The notes under the pieces: model-generated
The model's database searches: none
What the model was told of the DNA's origin: nothing
Seen by the model: only the letters and a program-made list of their open reading frames with translations
In this document: one piece after another, positions 41,301 to 53,300 of the stretch
Position numbering within the stretch: the first letter of the stretch is position 1
Layout of the letters: every line of letters begins with the position of its first letter
From: Symsagittifera roscoffensis
Lineage: Eukaryota > Xenacoelomorpha > Acoela > Convolutidae
Direction: 5' to 3'
DNA length: 64,000 nucleotides
NCBI RefSeq assembly: GCF_963678635.1
Contig: NC_087064.1
Span: forward strand, 80,947,526 to 81,011,525
Made by a program: the position numbers and the translations under genes

Positions 41301-44300
41301 GCCGACAATAATTGAGCAAAAAAACGGAAGTTAGACAATTCAATTTTTACCCAAACATACTGAAAAAAAAAACAAAACAAATTCAATTCAACTATATACC
41401 CTATTTTGATATACCTGCCTGGTAACTAAAAGATGAAGCAAACATCATATTCGAATCCGTTACAACTATAGCTTAACAAGAGTATTAAAAATAAGATGAT
41501 TCCATTCAACCTTAAGTAAGCACTGGTTACTCCATTTTAAAAAAAATGATCCAAAACTATTATAAAGAAAGTTGAAATTGGTCTGCAGAAAAACTTGGTA
41601 GAGAAAAGTTGGTATAAAATAGTGTACAAATTCTTCATGTTCAAAATCAAACACGACAAAATTTTTTGCCCAAAAAAGAAAAATTATTGCAAAAAAGATG
41701 GCAAGAAAATTTTTGAGGATTGTTACTTTACTCAAGCTTCAACGAAAGCGATATTTGATAATCAAGCAATTTTTAAATTCTAAACTTTCTTATAAAACAA
41801 TCTGAGGTTATTAAATGCGATATCCACTGATTATGCTTTGTTTAGTTTTCAACTGCGAATGATGCTTGGTTACTTTCAGTGTCGTCGTCAAACTCAGTTT
41901 CGGTTTGGTTCATTGTATCTCCATCGTCAGGTCCATTTTCTGTTATCTCAATCATCGGCTTAGAGACCACCAGCAATTTTTTGTCCACAGTTTTCGTCAA
42001 CTCCTCGAAGCCCCCGTCATACAAGCAGATTCTCAACTTACCCGCCAAAAATAATGCCAGAGCTACTTTGGTCGAGCCCATTCCTGTATTACAGAGCAGT
42101 ACTAATTTAGAGTCTGACAAGACATCGATCCCGTAATCTAGAAATCTCCTTCGCAACTCGCCGGGACTCCGTGCCGACCTTGTTTCGGGATCCACCAGAA
42201 TGTCGGTCGGGATGTTGATAGACCCCGCGATATGACCTGTATGGAATCCTCGCGATGACTCAACGATACCCATGAACTCTTCCGGAGACCTGGTATCAAT
42301 AACTTGGAACGCGGGCTGATATACACTTTTATTCGAGCCATCAGTATCCCCGCTAATATTAATGGCGTTCTTAGATATTTCAGGGCTAGAGTTGCTGTTG
42401 TTTGCGCCCAATATACTTCCTCGATTACTAACACCTTGCTGCTTCAAAGCCTCGCTCGCTTTTTTCACGTGTTCTTTCATTTCGTTCACGTTTAGAACCA
42501 TGGAGTCGCGTCTCTTCCATTGTCCTGCATTGTACTCCCGTTTCTGAGATTCCGTCAGCTGGTCACTAGTCGGGAACCCGTCCTTGACCCATTTTTGAAG
42601 CCCGCCCTCTAAGATCGAAACCCTTCGGTGGGATAAAGCTTTGAACATGAACCAAACCCGAGGTGTCGTTTGGAGTCCAGTTTCGCTCTGGTCGTATAAT
42701 ATAACATGGATGTCGGCTGCAATTCCGAAGTACCTGACGTAGTCGTTGAAGGGCCCGACTGCCGGCAACATATTGCTGATTTTACTCGTTTTGTCGACAC
42801 ATTGAACAACGTTGAAAAAGTAAGCGCCTTTGACGTGCAGCTTTTCGAATTTATCCTTAGCCGACGTTCCGTCTGTGTAATGTGTGCAGTCTAAAATCTG
42901 GATTCTTTTCTTCTTTCTGTCATTTATAAGCTGGTCGTTTAACCACTGGCTGGTAACGAGCGTACTTCCAGACATTTTCAGAATCCCAAATCCAATTTCA
43001 CAATCAAATTCCGATTTCGATAATTCAAAAAAATTTTAATGCTCAAAGTCAAAGATGGAATTTTGCAGCGTTTTTATGTGAAAATAATCAAAAATAACCG
43101 ACGATCTCAATTGAACAAATATAGTTTTGAATGTATCATGATAAGTTACAACGTGTATGTAACTAAGTCTGAGTTTAATGCAAGCACGCAGCAAAAATAT
43201 ACAAATCATAAATTATAATTTTAACCTCATTTCATGTTTTACAAAAAAAACAGCAAAAGAATTTTCACTGAGACCGAAGTTATTTGTGAACAAAGGTTTG
43301 AAGCGATTTTAGATTGCTGAGAGTTGATTTGAATTTTATTTTACCTGAACAGGAATCCCCGTTGCCATATTCTATCTCGGCGGGACATCCAGTCGCACTG
43401 GCTGAAACAAAAGGAATCCATTTAACCAAAGACGAGATGAGAAAAACCTTCTCCTCTCCTGAAAAAAAAAACAAATTACCAAAACAAAAGCAAAAATTAT
43501 CGTTTATTTACGCTGCTAGTTCATAAAATGGTACCAAATCAGGTTTTTTTTTCAAATCTTAAGTGTTTCCAGACCTTCGATTTCAACTATCAAAAACAAT
43601 TATGGCCACGTGCTCATTTACCATTCCACGTTACGTCTAATTTTAGCTAGCACTCGAATCAAATAGAAGCGAAGCATCACAGTGCAAACATTTCCATAAA
43701 GATCAATGATATCGTAAGCATTAATACGAATTTCAAGTTTGTGCAATGAGGCGAAGCTAAGCTTTGCGCTACTTGCGATGCAGCAATATGCTAGATTGGA
43801 CAAAAAAAAATTCAAAGTTTAATGGGCAAATTGGTCAAAAGTTTCTGTCAAAAATTACAAGAAAAACAAAAAAATTTCCATTTTTTAGAAAATTTTTTGC
43901 ATTCTTGAACCTTTTTATTCCCAAAACTTCACTAAAAAAAACTTCAAAAAATAAATGTATTGGAATAAAACATTAAGAAGCCTGCTCTACCAAAAGCTTG
44001 ATCCCTCGGTTAACTCGCTCGAAATTGTAATGAAACTCAAAAATTGTCAACCACTATTTCTCGACAATGGGACAACTATTTGAATTTTTTGAAAAGTCGT
44101 TCGAATCTCGGCTAAAATGGCTTCAATATGATATATCACCCTACTCAATCTCCTAACTAATAGTGGAAACCTTTTTGGTTGACAAAAAAATAAGCCTGCT
44201 CGCTCGGAAATACACCAAAAATAAAATGTTATAAACGGGTTTTCTCAACAGGAAATTTTTTGATAGTTATTTAAAGTCATTAGACTCACAACGAAAAGAG

Positions 44301-47300
44301 CTTCAATATGACATATCACTTGACCCATTCCGACAATCATTTATGGTACCTGATTTTGCGTGGAACTATCGAATTTTCCGTTTCAATGGTCAGAACAACA
44401 AGTTCAGTCTAATTCCAGCTGAAACGATGACCAAACCAAAAAAAAACGTTTTTTGATTGTTGTGTTATCAAACACAGAGGCGAAGCTGAGCTTCGCAAAC
44501 ACGGCAAAAATCAACTCTATAAAGTGCAATAGGAAAAAAGAAGAAATAAGCCTCGAATTAATAAAAATTGGCAAAGTGTCAGATTAGATCTGCGACCTAG
44601 AGATTTTAAGTTGCACGCACTAACCACTAAGCCAAAAACTATTTTAAAAAAATAACAAAGACGAGCCACGAATAAAGCAAAACATATGCTATAAATTTTC
44701 CAATACTACAGATCGTAATTATGGCAAAAAGGCCACAAACTAGGTGATTTCTAATGAACACTTTTATTTGCTAGTTAGATTAGAAAGAAAAGAAGGTTCG
44801 TGGTAATACACTACGCTGTTGAGCTCGCAAGTGTAACCAGACAGATATATAAAAACGCAAAAACTTCACATTAAAAAAACCAAGACAAAATAATACAGAG
44901 AAAGACATTTGAACAAAAAAAGACTAGAACAAATGAAACAATTGATGCTTAAGTTATTATGGTTACATTTTTCCAAAAACTTCAACATTTCAAAATCTGG
45001 AACCTAATTTAGCACATTTTCTTAAGAAATGCTGAGACAAAAAAAAACAGAACTAAGAAAGCAACATTAAGCAAGGGCATTAAATGTTATTTTGAAGATA
45101 AATGAAGCTGTTTAAAAAAAAACAGTGACAATGAGTGCACACCATTGAAATATTTCTAAAATTAAAAACCAAACCTGTAATATTTTACCTTGGCGTGGCA
45201 ATAATTTATTGCTTCAAAATTGATGTGCAAAAAAAACAATTTTTAAGGCAAAGCTAAATGAAATGAAAATTAGCTGAAACTGAAAAAAAAACATCAAGCA
45301 AAAGAACCTAAATATTTTCATTCAAACCAAATACAAAACAAATTGAAATTCATTCCAGGCATTTCAATGCCAAAGAATAGCTGGAAACAAGCAGGAAAAG
45401 CAGCGGGAAACAACTTAAGATGACATTTCAGCACGATAAAATCTTTTCGATATTTTGAGATAAACACGGTCTAAAATTTCTGAAAGCAGTATTTTCTGAT
45501 TTGTCAGCGCTTCAGGGTTCCCGAACCTTGATCTTCTAATCGCTACGGTTATCGGCCTTTCAACGATATCGGCTAGAAAGAGCACGGATCTTGTTAACTA
45601 TTTCCCCCTTTTGGACCTTGTTAACTATTTCCCTATGCATGTATTATTTTTGACAACCATTTCTGTATAAAATATGCATTTCAAAAATGTCAACAATTAA
45701 GTGGGTTTTCATTTTCGCGCGTTCGTATTTGTATTACTCACTTTTTATATAATACCCACGTAAAAATTTTTAAATATATATATTTTCTGAAAATTGTTTT
45801 AAGCTATTGAAAACGTGGCCGCCGAAGTTGAATTTCTGAAAATCGAAATAAGGGGGGGAAGTAGTTAACAAGATCCAGCAGCACTAACAAATCAATTTTT
45901 ACAGCGAAAAATCTAAAAACGATACGGAAAAAAACCTGTGTGAAAAATCACGAACATGAACCAAAAAGTCTACAATAAAAACAACAGTCACTCAACAAGC
46001 AAGATTAACAGTTTTGTCAAAGTTACAAACTTGAAACTAAAACAAGCCCGAAACAAGACTGCGCGTATCAGGGCGAAGACCTGAGTATTCCAACTGCCTT
46101 TTAAGGTTTATGGAGCAGTAGTTAAAAAATTTAACGTAAAAAAAAAATTTAATCTGAAACTTTTTTTAAGAAATCATCCCCCCACACGCCATGTGAAGTA
46201 CAAAAGAATACATTTCGCTCAATGTAATAAATCATTTATGGCAAATAAGCTTCTGTCAACCAATTTGGAACAATTTCTGAGAGGGATTAAATCTTCGCTT
46301 ACGCGTTAATAGCGCGAAACATATCGCGCGCTAATTGACCCAAATTGACCAAAATGGAATTATTAAATCCCCATAATTTTACAAAAAATGATCATAGGTA
46401 AAAAATTTTTTCAAATTTAAGCTCAGGACATCAAGACCTTTTGAATGATACCAAAAAAAATTCCGTCAAAAATGGCTAGTTAAAAAGTCGAAATTTGTCT
46501 GAAGAAAAAAAAAACCCACCCCGAGCACAAATATTCCGTTACTTTCGTATCGAAAGTCGGAACAAAAAATCTGAAAGAGAAAACTCGACCTCAAAAAATT
46601 CAACCGACAATAATAGAAAAAAATAAGGCAGGTAAAAACTCATACAGAATTAAAGTGCAAGCACACCTCCTTATAGCTGCCATTTCTAACTTTCACTATT
46701 CTGCTAGTGAAGTTGTTTCAGGGGAAAAGTGAAATACCCAATTACAATAACGCTAACCGCAAGGGTAATTATACAAAGTTTTGACAAAAAATTAGAAAAA
46801 TATATTTATCCAAGCTTCTTGAAATCAACTTACACACTCAGAAGGCAAAACAAAATACATAAAAACAACGCCTGCTAATCGAAAGCGTAATTAATAAATC
46901 CGCTAGAAGGTAAGACACTTTTTAAATTGTCTATAAATTGAGTCAACTACCGTTTTCATTTTCAAAAAGGCAAAACACAAAAAAGCTGAAATTCTTTATC
47001 ACCGAAAATAAGACTAAGTACAAGAAAAAGAAAATAAAAAACCGGAAAAAAGTTTTTGCAACACGTGTTTTTGCCGCACGTACAAAAACAGCCGATTGCT
47101 TTCATCATTAGAAAGTCTTCTTAAACATTTTCAGATACTTCGAAACCTGCTCTTTTCTTGGAAAAGATAGATAACAGGGATGTGACTCACAAAACCTCAA
47201 AACCAGATCAAGGGACTTCAATTCGGGTTTTTACCAATTTATATGATTTTCCAAACCAATTCAATTAAAGTCTTCAATTAGGAGGCAAAAATGATGCCTT

Positions 47301-50300
47301 AGTATTCAAAAAAATCAGGAGCTTTCAATTTTTTTAATAAGGTCTCCGAAAAAACCTAATCAATCTCAAACTGATTTTGAAAAACTACATGAGGAAACTT
47401 AATTTTTGTACACACAAAAGTTGAGAAAATGCTGCTACTAACTGGTTAAGAATAATTGAATTTTCGTAATGCGCCTTAGGAAAATTTTAATTCAATTCAA
47501 TTTTATATAATTAATTCAATGCACCAATATTTTGTCAGCATCACGCATCCCTTGTCTAGATGGGATCAATAACTAAGAAAAACGATTGAATATACATTTA
47601 AGTAGCTCTTGCTAGAAGTTTTTTTAGACACCAGTAAAAAATAAGGTTCCGCATTATCATAACTCAGTTTGCTTCTGCAATCTAAGGCGACAAAACTATC
47701 AGAAAAATAATAAATCACCAATGAAAGTTTTTGGAAGTGGAGGCTCTTTTAGTGATCAAGACTTGAAAAATATATCTCGCTAAAGTACGGCAGTTGATTC
47801 AGTTTTTTTTTCCAACAGTCAATTTTTAAGCAATTTACACTCAAGCCAAGAATAAGAAACAGCGTCGAAAAATCGTGATAGCGAAAAATTTTTACGCACA
47901 AAACCATAAACTGCATATAACTCAATAATCATTAGTTGACAGTGAAATAGACTCACGTGATGAGCACATTGGCATCGTGTCTTTTACAGTTGAGCATTCC
48001 ACTAGGTCGAAGGCGTCGAACTCGTCCGGGTCGCTGTTCAGTTTGTAGCACACAGGATCTCCAAGGTCATTCTCTGCAACGCAAATTATTCTGTGGTTAC
48101 TCTAACTACCACTAAACACTCTACTTTTGATTAAACTATTTCAGATGGAAGCATTAGAGCTAGCTAAGTGATGATTATTGAAACATTTTCCTCTTCTCAT
48201 ATTGGAATTAAAACTTCCAAGATTTAAACTACCTATTTTAAATTGAAATTTACCGAAAAGATTCTTTAATATAAACTTTAATATAAAAATACCCATTAAG
48301 GACTTGCAATGTATATTCATTCTTGCAATACGATTGACAACGTGCCTGGTTGCAAAGCAAGTAGTACAAAATATACCGACCATAGCAATCTTTTTTTAAA
48401 ACTTTCGAAATGTTTTTGAATTTTTTCTGAAGTTTCTTCATTTCCTGATTTTGCGAGGGACAAATTTCCTTCTCACCTTCGGACGAACTTCCTTCTCACT
48501 CGGCGAGTGGTCGTAACGAAGATGGAAAAGCCTTTGTTATTGTAAAAAAGAAAAAAAAACAAGGAGCACTAACTTCCGCTGATGTAGAGTGCATGTGGAT
48601 GATTGGCCTCAATGTCCCTGAAGGTGTTCATAGCGGGATCCACTCTCTGGAACACATCCACAATCTCACTCCTCATGTAGTTCATCAGCTCCTCGATTGT
48701 AGTGTCACTGATGATGGCGTCCGTCAGTCCCCCCTCCTCGCAGGTGTTGTTAAATGAGGGCAGGAACTGGTAGCACTTGTGGTGCCGACTGTAAGCACGG
48801 GTCCCACACGTACACGGCTTGAAGTTTCCACTCTTCAGAGCTGCAATGGAAATAAATAACCAAAAAAGCTCCCTATGTTAAGGGCATCAAAAAGACGACA
48901 CCAATTTAATTACACTTCGACCAAGTAAGTTGGATCCGTGAAAAGTCCGGCTTGCGTCTAATCACACGGAAGACCATTTGAAACATCCAACAGAATTTTA
49001 ATTGCAAGACTGATTTATATGTGCTGACACTGATTTCTACAGTAGGTTGAATTAAATTTGCAAGTTTCACAAGCACAAGCCAATTAAGGACGCTTAGATG
49101 CAACACTAAAAATGCATACTTGTTGGCTTCGCAAAACACGACAAAACTAGTGGTCTTTGTTACTTTTAATGATGGGCAGCTTACATGGTTGTTCCATCTG
49201 GCAGAAGAACCTCTTCTCATCCAGACGACTGGCCATGTTGAATGCCTCCCTCGTGTCCTTCACAGCCTGGTACACTACGGCAGTTGAGTAGGTGAAGGTG
49301 GTGTCGCCCAGAGCACTGGACAGAAACTCATCCGGACTTGACAGGTCCACTACTTCGTCATTCACGTAGAGGTCACAAGGGGACTGTCCTTCGGGACAGG
49401 CAACGCCAGATGTCCAGATTCTATGAATTGAGAAATCAAATAGGAGAAAAAATTTATAGGATGAAAACTGACCTTAAAGAGCTCAAAAAGCTCGGATTCA
49501 TTTACAATTGACTTGATACCCGCGAGGAATAACAAAATGCTACTCACAAGAACTATCACAACGAAAAGGTTAACTTACGCGTCGTATGGGTTGAGTCTGA
49601 AATAAACAAAATAATGTATTAGAAAGAGTATGAGAAATTAATAAACAATATATATGAAATTAGTTTCTTTGGAACGGGTTTTGCCACCAACAGTAGTAGG
49701 ACAAATTTTGATCTTGAACGAGCAAGACTTACCCGGACAAGAAGCTAAAACACAACAAAAAAGTTACAATTGACTACAATTAGGAGATAATCAAACAGTA
49801 GACAAAGGGCTAATTTATGCAAAGCGTTTAACATTTACAGCTAACACCTTCTTCTTGCGTAAAAGTACTTGAACAAAAACTACTATATGGAGAACAAGAT
49901 TTTCATTTTAAATTTCAGTAACAGTGGAAGATTATTGAATTAGCTGCTTAAAAGTCTCTATTTACCATCCGAGTTTTACAAAAAGACAAGAGCATCTTAA
50001 GTTAATTAAATGTGTTTGAATTAAAGATCATTGTATATCATGGTATAGTAGTGACCTGACGAGGAAAGCGTGTATGTTTTTGTCCACTGTGACTAGTTGG
50101 GCTCCGAATGCCTCGCAGTACATGCTGGCCCTGGTGTGGGTGAGTCTGAGCTGGTCAGAGAAGAACACACAGTCCCCCTCGACCTCGTCATTCACTGGCT
50201 TCCAGTTCAGGGGACACTTGCGCACATAGGTAGCTGCAAGCAAACCACAAACAGTTAACGAAGAAACCCCATTGAAGCCATCAAAATCTCACTCCATTTA

Positions 50301-53300
50301 AGCCATGTAAATTTTACTGCTCTAATTAAGTACAAAAGTCAAGTACACTTTTATTGGGGCTATTAATTCTTGAAGACAGCACAGAATGAACCACAAAGCT
50401 TGGAAAACAACATTCTCGAGGTATACTTTCCATAAGCGACATTTAAAAGTTGAAATTCGTTTAGAAATTAAGTTTCATAATCGCGTAGCGACTAAATCAC
50501 TCACGAGTCTGGCAGATATAGCAATGCTTATCGGCACAGGATCCCAAGTCGACGTTGCTGGATCCGGTCATAGCCATGCACCTTCGATCCAGTCTATTGC
50601 TGGTCGCGTTCGAGATCCTAAAACTGGAAGATCCAGAAGTCGCATCCAGTCTGTTAGTTCCAACCAAGTCGCTCAAGCCGGTCCAGTGAACAGAAGCACT
50701 TGAAGCCTCCAAAACCTCTGCTAGAGATGTGTAGAATGTCTCGACGTTGACGTCAGATGGTTTTTCGACCAGCCACCCGCCGCCAGCGATACAATCCAGT
50801 TGGGAATCGCAGAATGATTTCTTTTCGTCGCATTTGAGAGTGAGACAATAGTCGACATCTCCAATTGTGACATTGAATTTCCCTTCCCCAAAACACGGGC
50901 GAGGCTCTGAAATGTATGAAAATCTGAGGGCGTTCAATCATCTTAAAGGTGAGCTCTGAAGTTGACTTCACATGTAAAATATCGATCAGAAAGTAAGTTC
51001 AACTCGCTCAAAAAAACCAGAACATTTTCCATAAAGCGAAACCTCGCCAAAAGCAGATACCGGATAATCAGTGCCCAGGGACAATCCATCGAAGATTGGA
51101 AAAGAGTAATGAACGCAAGTAAACATAATAGAATCACTGACTTTCTTGAAAAAATCTCAAGTTTCGAATTTTAAAGAAAAAATTAGATACCCTTTAAGCT
51201 CTTTGAACTTCTAGAACAATTTATGACTGGCGCTTTTTTGATAACATGAACCCAACTTGAGAAAACTGGATCAATAGAGAAGTTTTTATTCCGCTCGAAA
51301 TCTAAAAATTAAATTCCACTTTCGAAGCTAGAAATTCTTCACGTTTTTTCGCGCCATTTCCACGTTCGTATTTGGAGAGTGCTTTTTACCTCCATTTCAG
51401 CAGATGCATTTCAATTGAACTCAAAAAGAGCATTATAACTAAGTGCGGATCTTGTTAACTATTTCCCCCTATGCATGTATTATTTTTGAAAACCATTTCT
51501 GTATAAAATATGCATTTCAAAAATGTCAACAATTAAGAGGGTTTTCATTTTCGCGCGTTTGTTTTTGTATTACTCGCTATTTATATAATACCCACGTAAA
51601 AAATTTTAGATATATTATTTTTTGTGAAAATTGTTTTAAGCTATTGAAAATGTCGCCGCCCAAGTTGAATTTCTGAAAATCGAAATAGGGGGGGGGGGGG
51701 GGGGAATAAATAACAAGATCCCTAATGCATTCATAAATGCATCAATATGTATGAATGCACATCTGTTGTTATTAGAGACTTTTCTTGAAAAAAAAAACTA
51801 ACAAAATCAGCAAGACCTATACATAAGTCTTCACGATTTTTTTTTGTTTAAACTGGGTACTGTTTAAGAGTATACTCTTAAACAGTTAAACAAAAAAAAT
51901 TAACTCAACATACCCGGTTCACAAGTGAAGTCCAGAAGATCTTTCGCATCAGGTTGATACACTTCCATGTAGTTCTCTTTACACTCACACGTGATAGTCT
52001 CTCTCATGGTGCTGTTTATGTTCACGCACACGGACTTGTCCGGACATGTTCCCTCGAAGACGCCCTCCAGCGACTCACAGGCGAAGCTCTTCTTCCATCT
52101 TCGGTACTTGATGGCGTGGGAGCGATCTCCACATTGGAAATGACCCCACTTGGCTTTAGTCAGTGTCTCGTCTTCCGATTTCAAATAGGGCTCCTCGACT
52201 TCTTCCTAAAATAGTCAATAGCTTAAAAATTATAGTTAATGGGGTAAAATGGGTTCACATGGAGAAACTTCAACTCATTGGCACAATCATCATTGATTTG
52301 ATTATTGTGCCTAAGATCGGTTTTGTTCATTCATCGCTGTTTTGTTCACAATTTCTTGGTTTGCTTAAACTTGAGCAACCTCATTAACACAGAGGCGAAT
52401 CGCAGGCAATGCAGAAACTTATTGAAGATTTTAAAAAGAATCAGAACTCTTTTGACAACAATTAGTTTTCAAAATCCAGCAAGAAAAAATTCGGAATGAA
52501 AAACTCTTCTGAAAATCCTTACAAAGAAACTGAGAAATAATCAGGAAAAAAGCAAAAAAAGAATTGCAAATTCCCAAAAGAAAACATTCAAAAAGTTTTA
52601 ACACAGAGGCAAAGCAGAGCTTCGAACCACTTGCGCTAGAAAAATGAATGACCCTTTCTACTTGCAGACGAACCAACAAATCGAGCAAAAAACTTCAAAT
52701 AATTTTTTCCCAAAAAAGTGCAAAATCTTGGAACCGAAAAAACTGCACCTTCAAAACTTTTTAAGAGAGGCCAATCATTGCGCTACATTTGATAAAACCC
52801 ATAGATAGCATGATAAACTAACCGACAAAATAAAGATTCAAACGAGAATGCCAAAAAACTCAAGAAAAAACTTAAAATTTTAAACAATGAAATTCAGAAA
52901 ACACTTTCTATTTTTCATGACTTGCCTATAATGATAAAAGTAAAAGCGGGGAATTTGTTTCAGTTTCTATTCTCCAGATAATGATAAACAACATTATCAC
53001 AAAACGTGAAAAATATTTCGCAAAAGTAGAGCCGAAGACTTAATTGAGTAATAATGAAAAGTCGAAACAATAAATGATCTTAAAAAAAACGAGGCGCCGA
53101 ATTGTAGATTTCAAACTCTATTTCACAGACACTGTGCCTAAAATTAGACTAGTCATTCAAGATGGCTACGACTAAAATGGGAACAAGCTTGCGGCCACAA
53201 GGCTAAAACCTATTTACCCGAGTCAAGTCAGCAAAAACAATTCGTGGCAAAAATTATTGAGAACCAATTAGCAATCTTTATATCCACCGTTGATCATGAA

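Larger units (their letters stand above)
34679..41841. other. Large intron 17, left part: repeats, no host exon
   Basis: The 7-kb part of intron 17 downstream of the nested sulfurtransferase. It holds a family 3 stem-loop copy (about 35598-36180, including a tRNA-like GGATTCAAACTACAAGC), an 87-bp direct duplication (36284-36441), a family 1 remnant (38433-38737), a Mutator-like MITE (39560-40023), a 25-bp perfect inverted repeat (40045/40598), a truncated family 2 end (40794-40845), and a family 3 copy (about 40960-41400). Confidence 0.65.
43402..47956. other. Intron 16 (4.6 kb): repeats
   Basis: Includes a family 3 stem-loop end (about 43745), family 2 fragments (about 43960-44400), a family 3 copy (about 44473-44850), the MITE at 45586-45876 and the family 1 element at 46053-46564. 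The rest (44850-45540 and 46570-47950) is AT-rich with no feature I recognise beyond a CCCAATTACAATAACGC-type repeat end near 46737. Confidence 0.65.

Noticed and set aside
41039-41386. 115-residue minus-strand hydrophobic frame
   Set aside because: It lies within a family 3 repeat copy; similar stretches elsewhere are interrupted, so it is not a conserved gene.
41842-42975. Processed pseudogene
   Set aside because: The frame is intact over 377 codons with both domains and a catalytic Cys, and no poly-A remnant is visible, so a functional gene is the better call.
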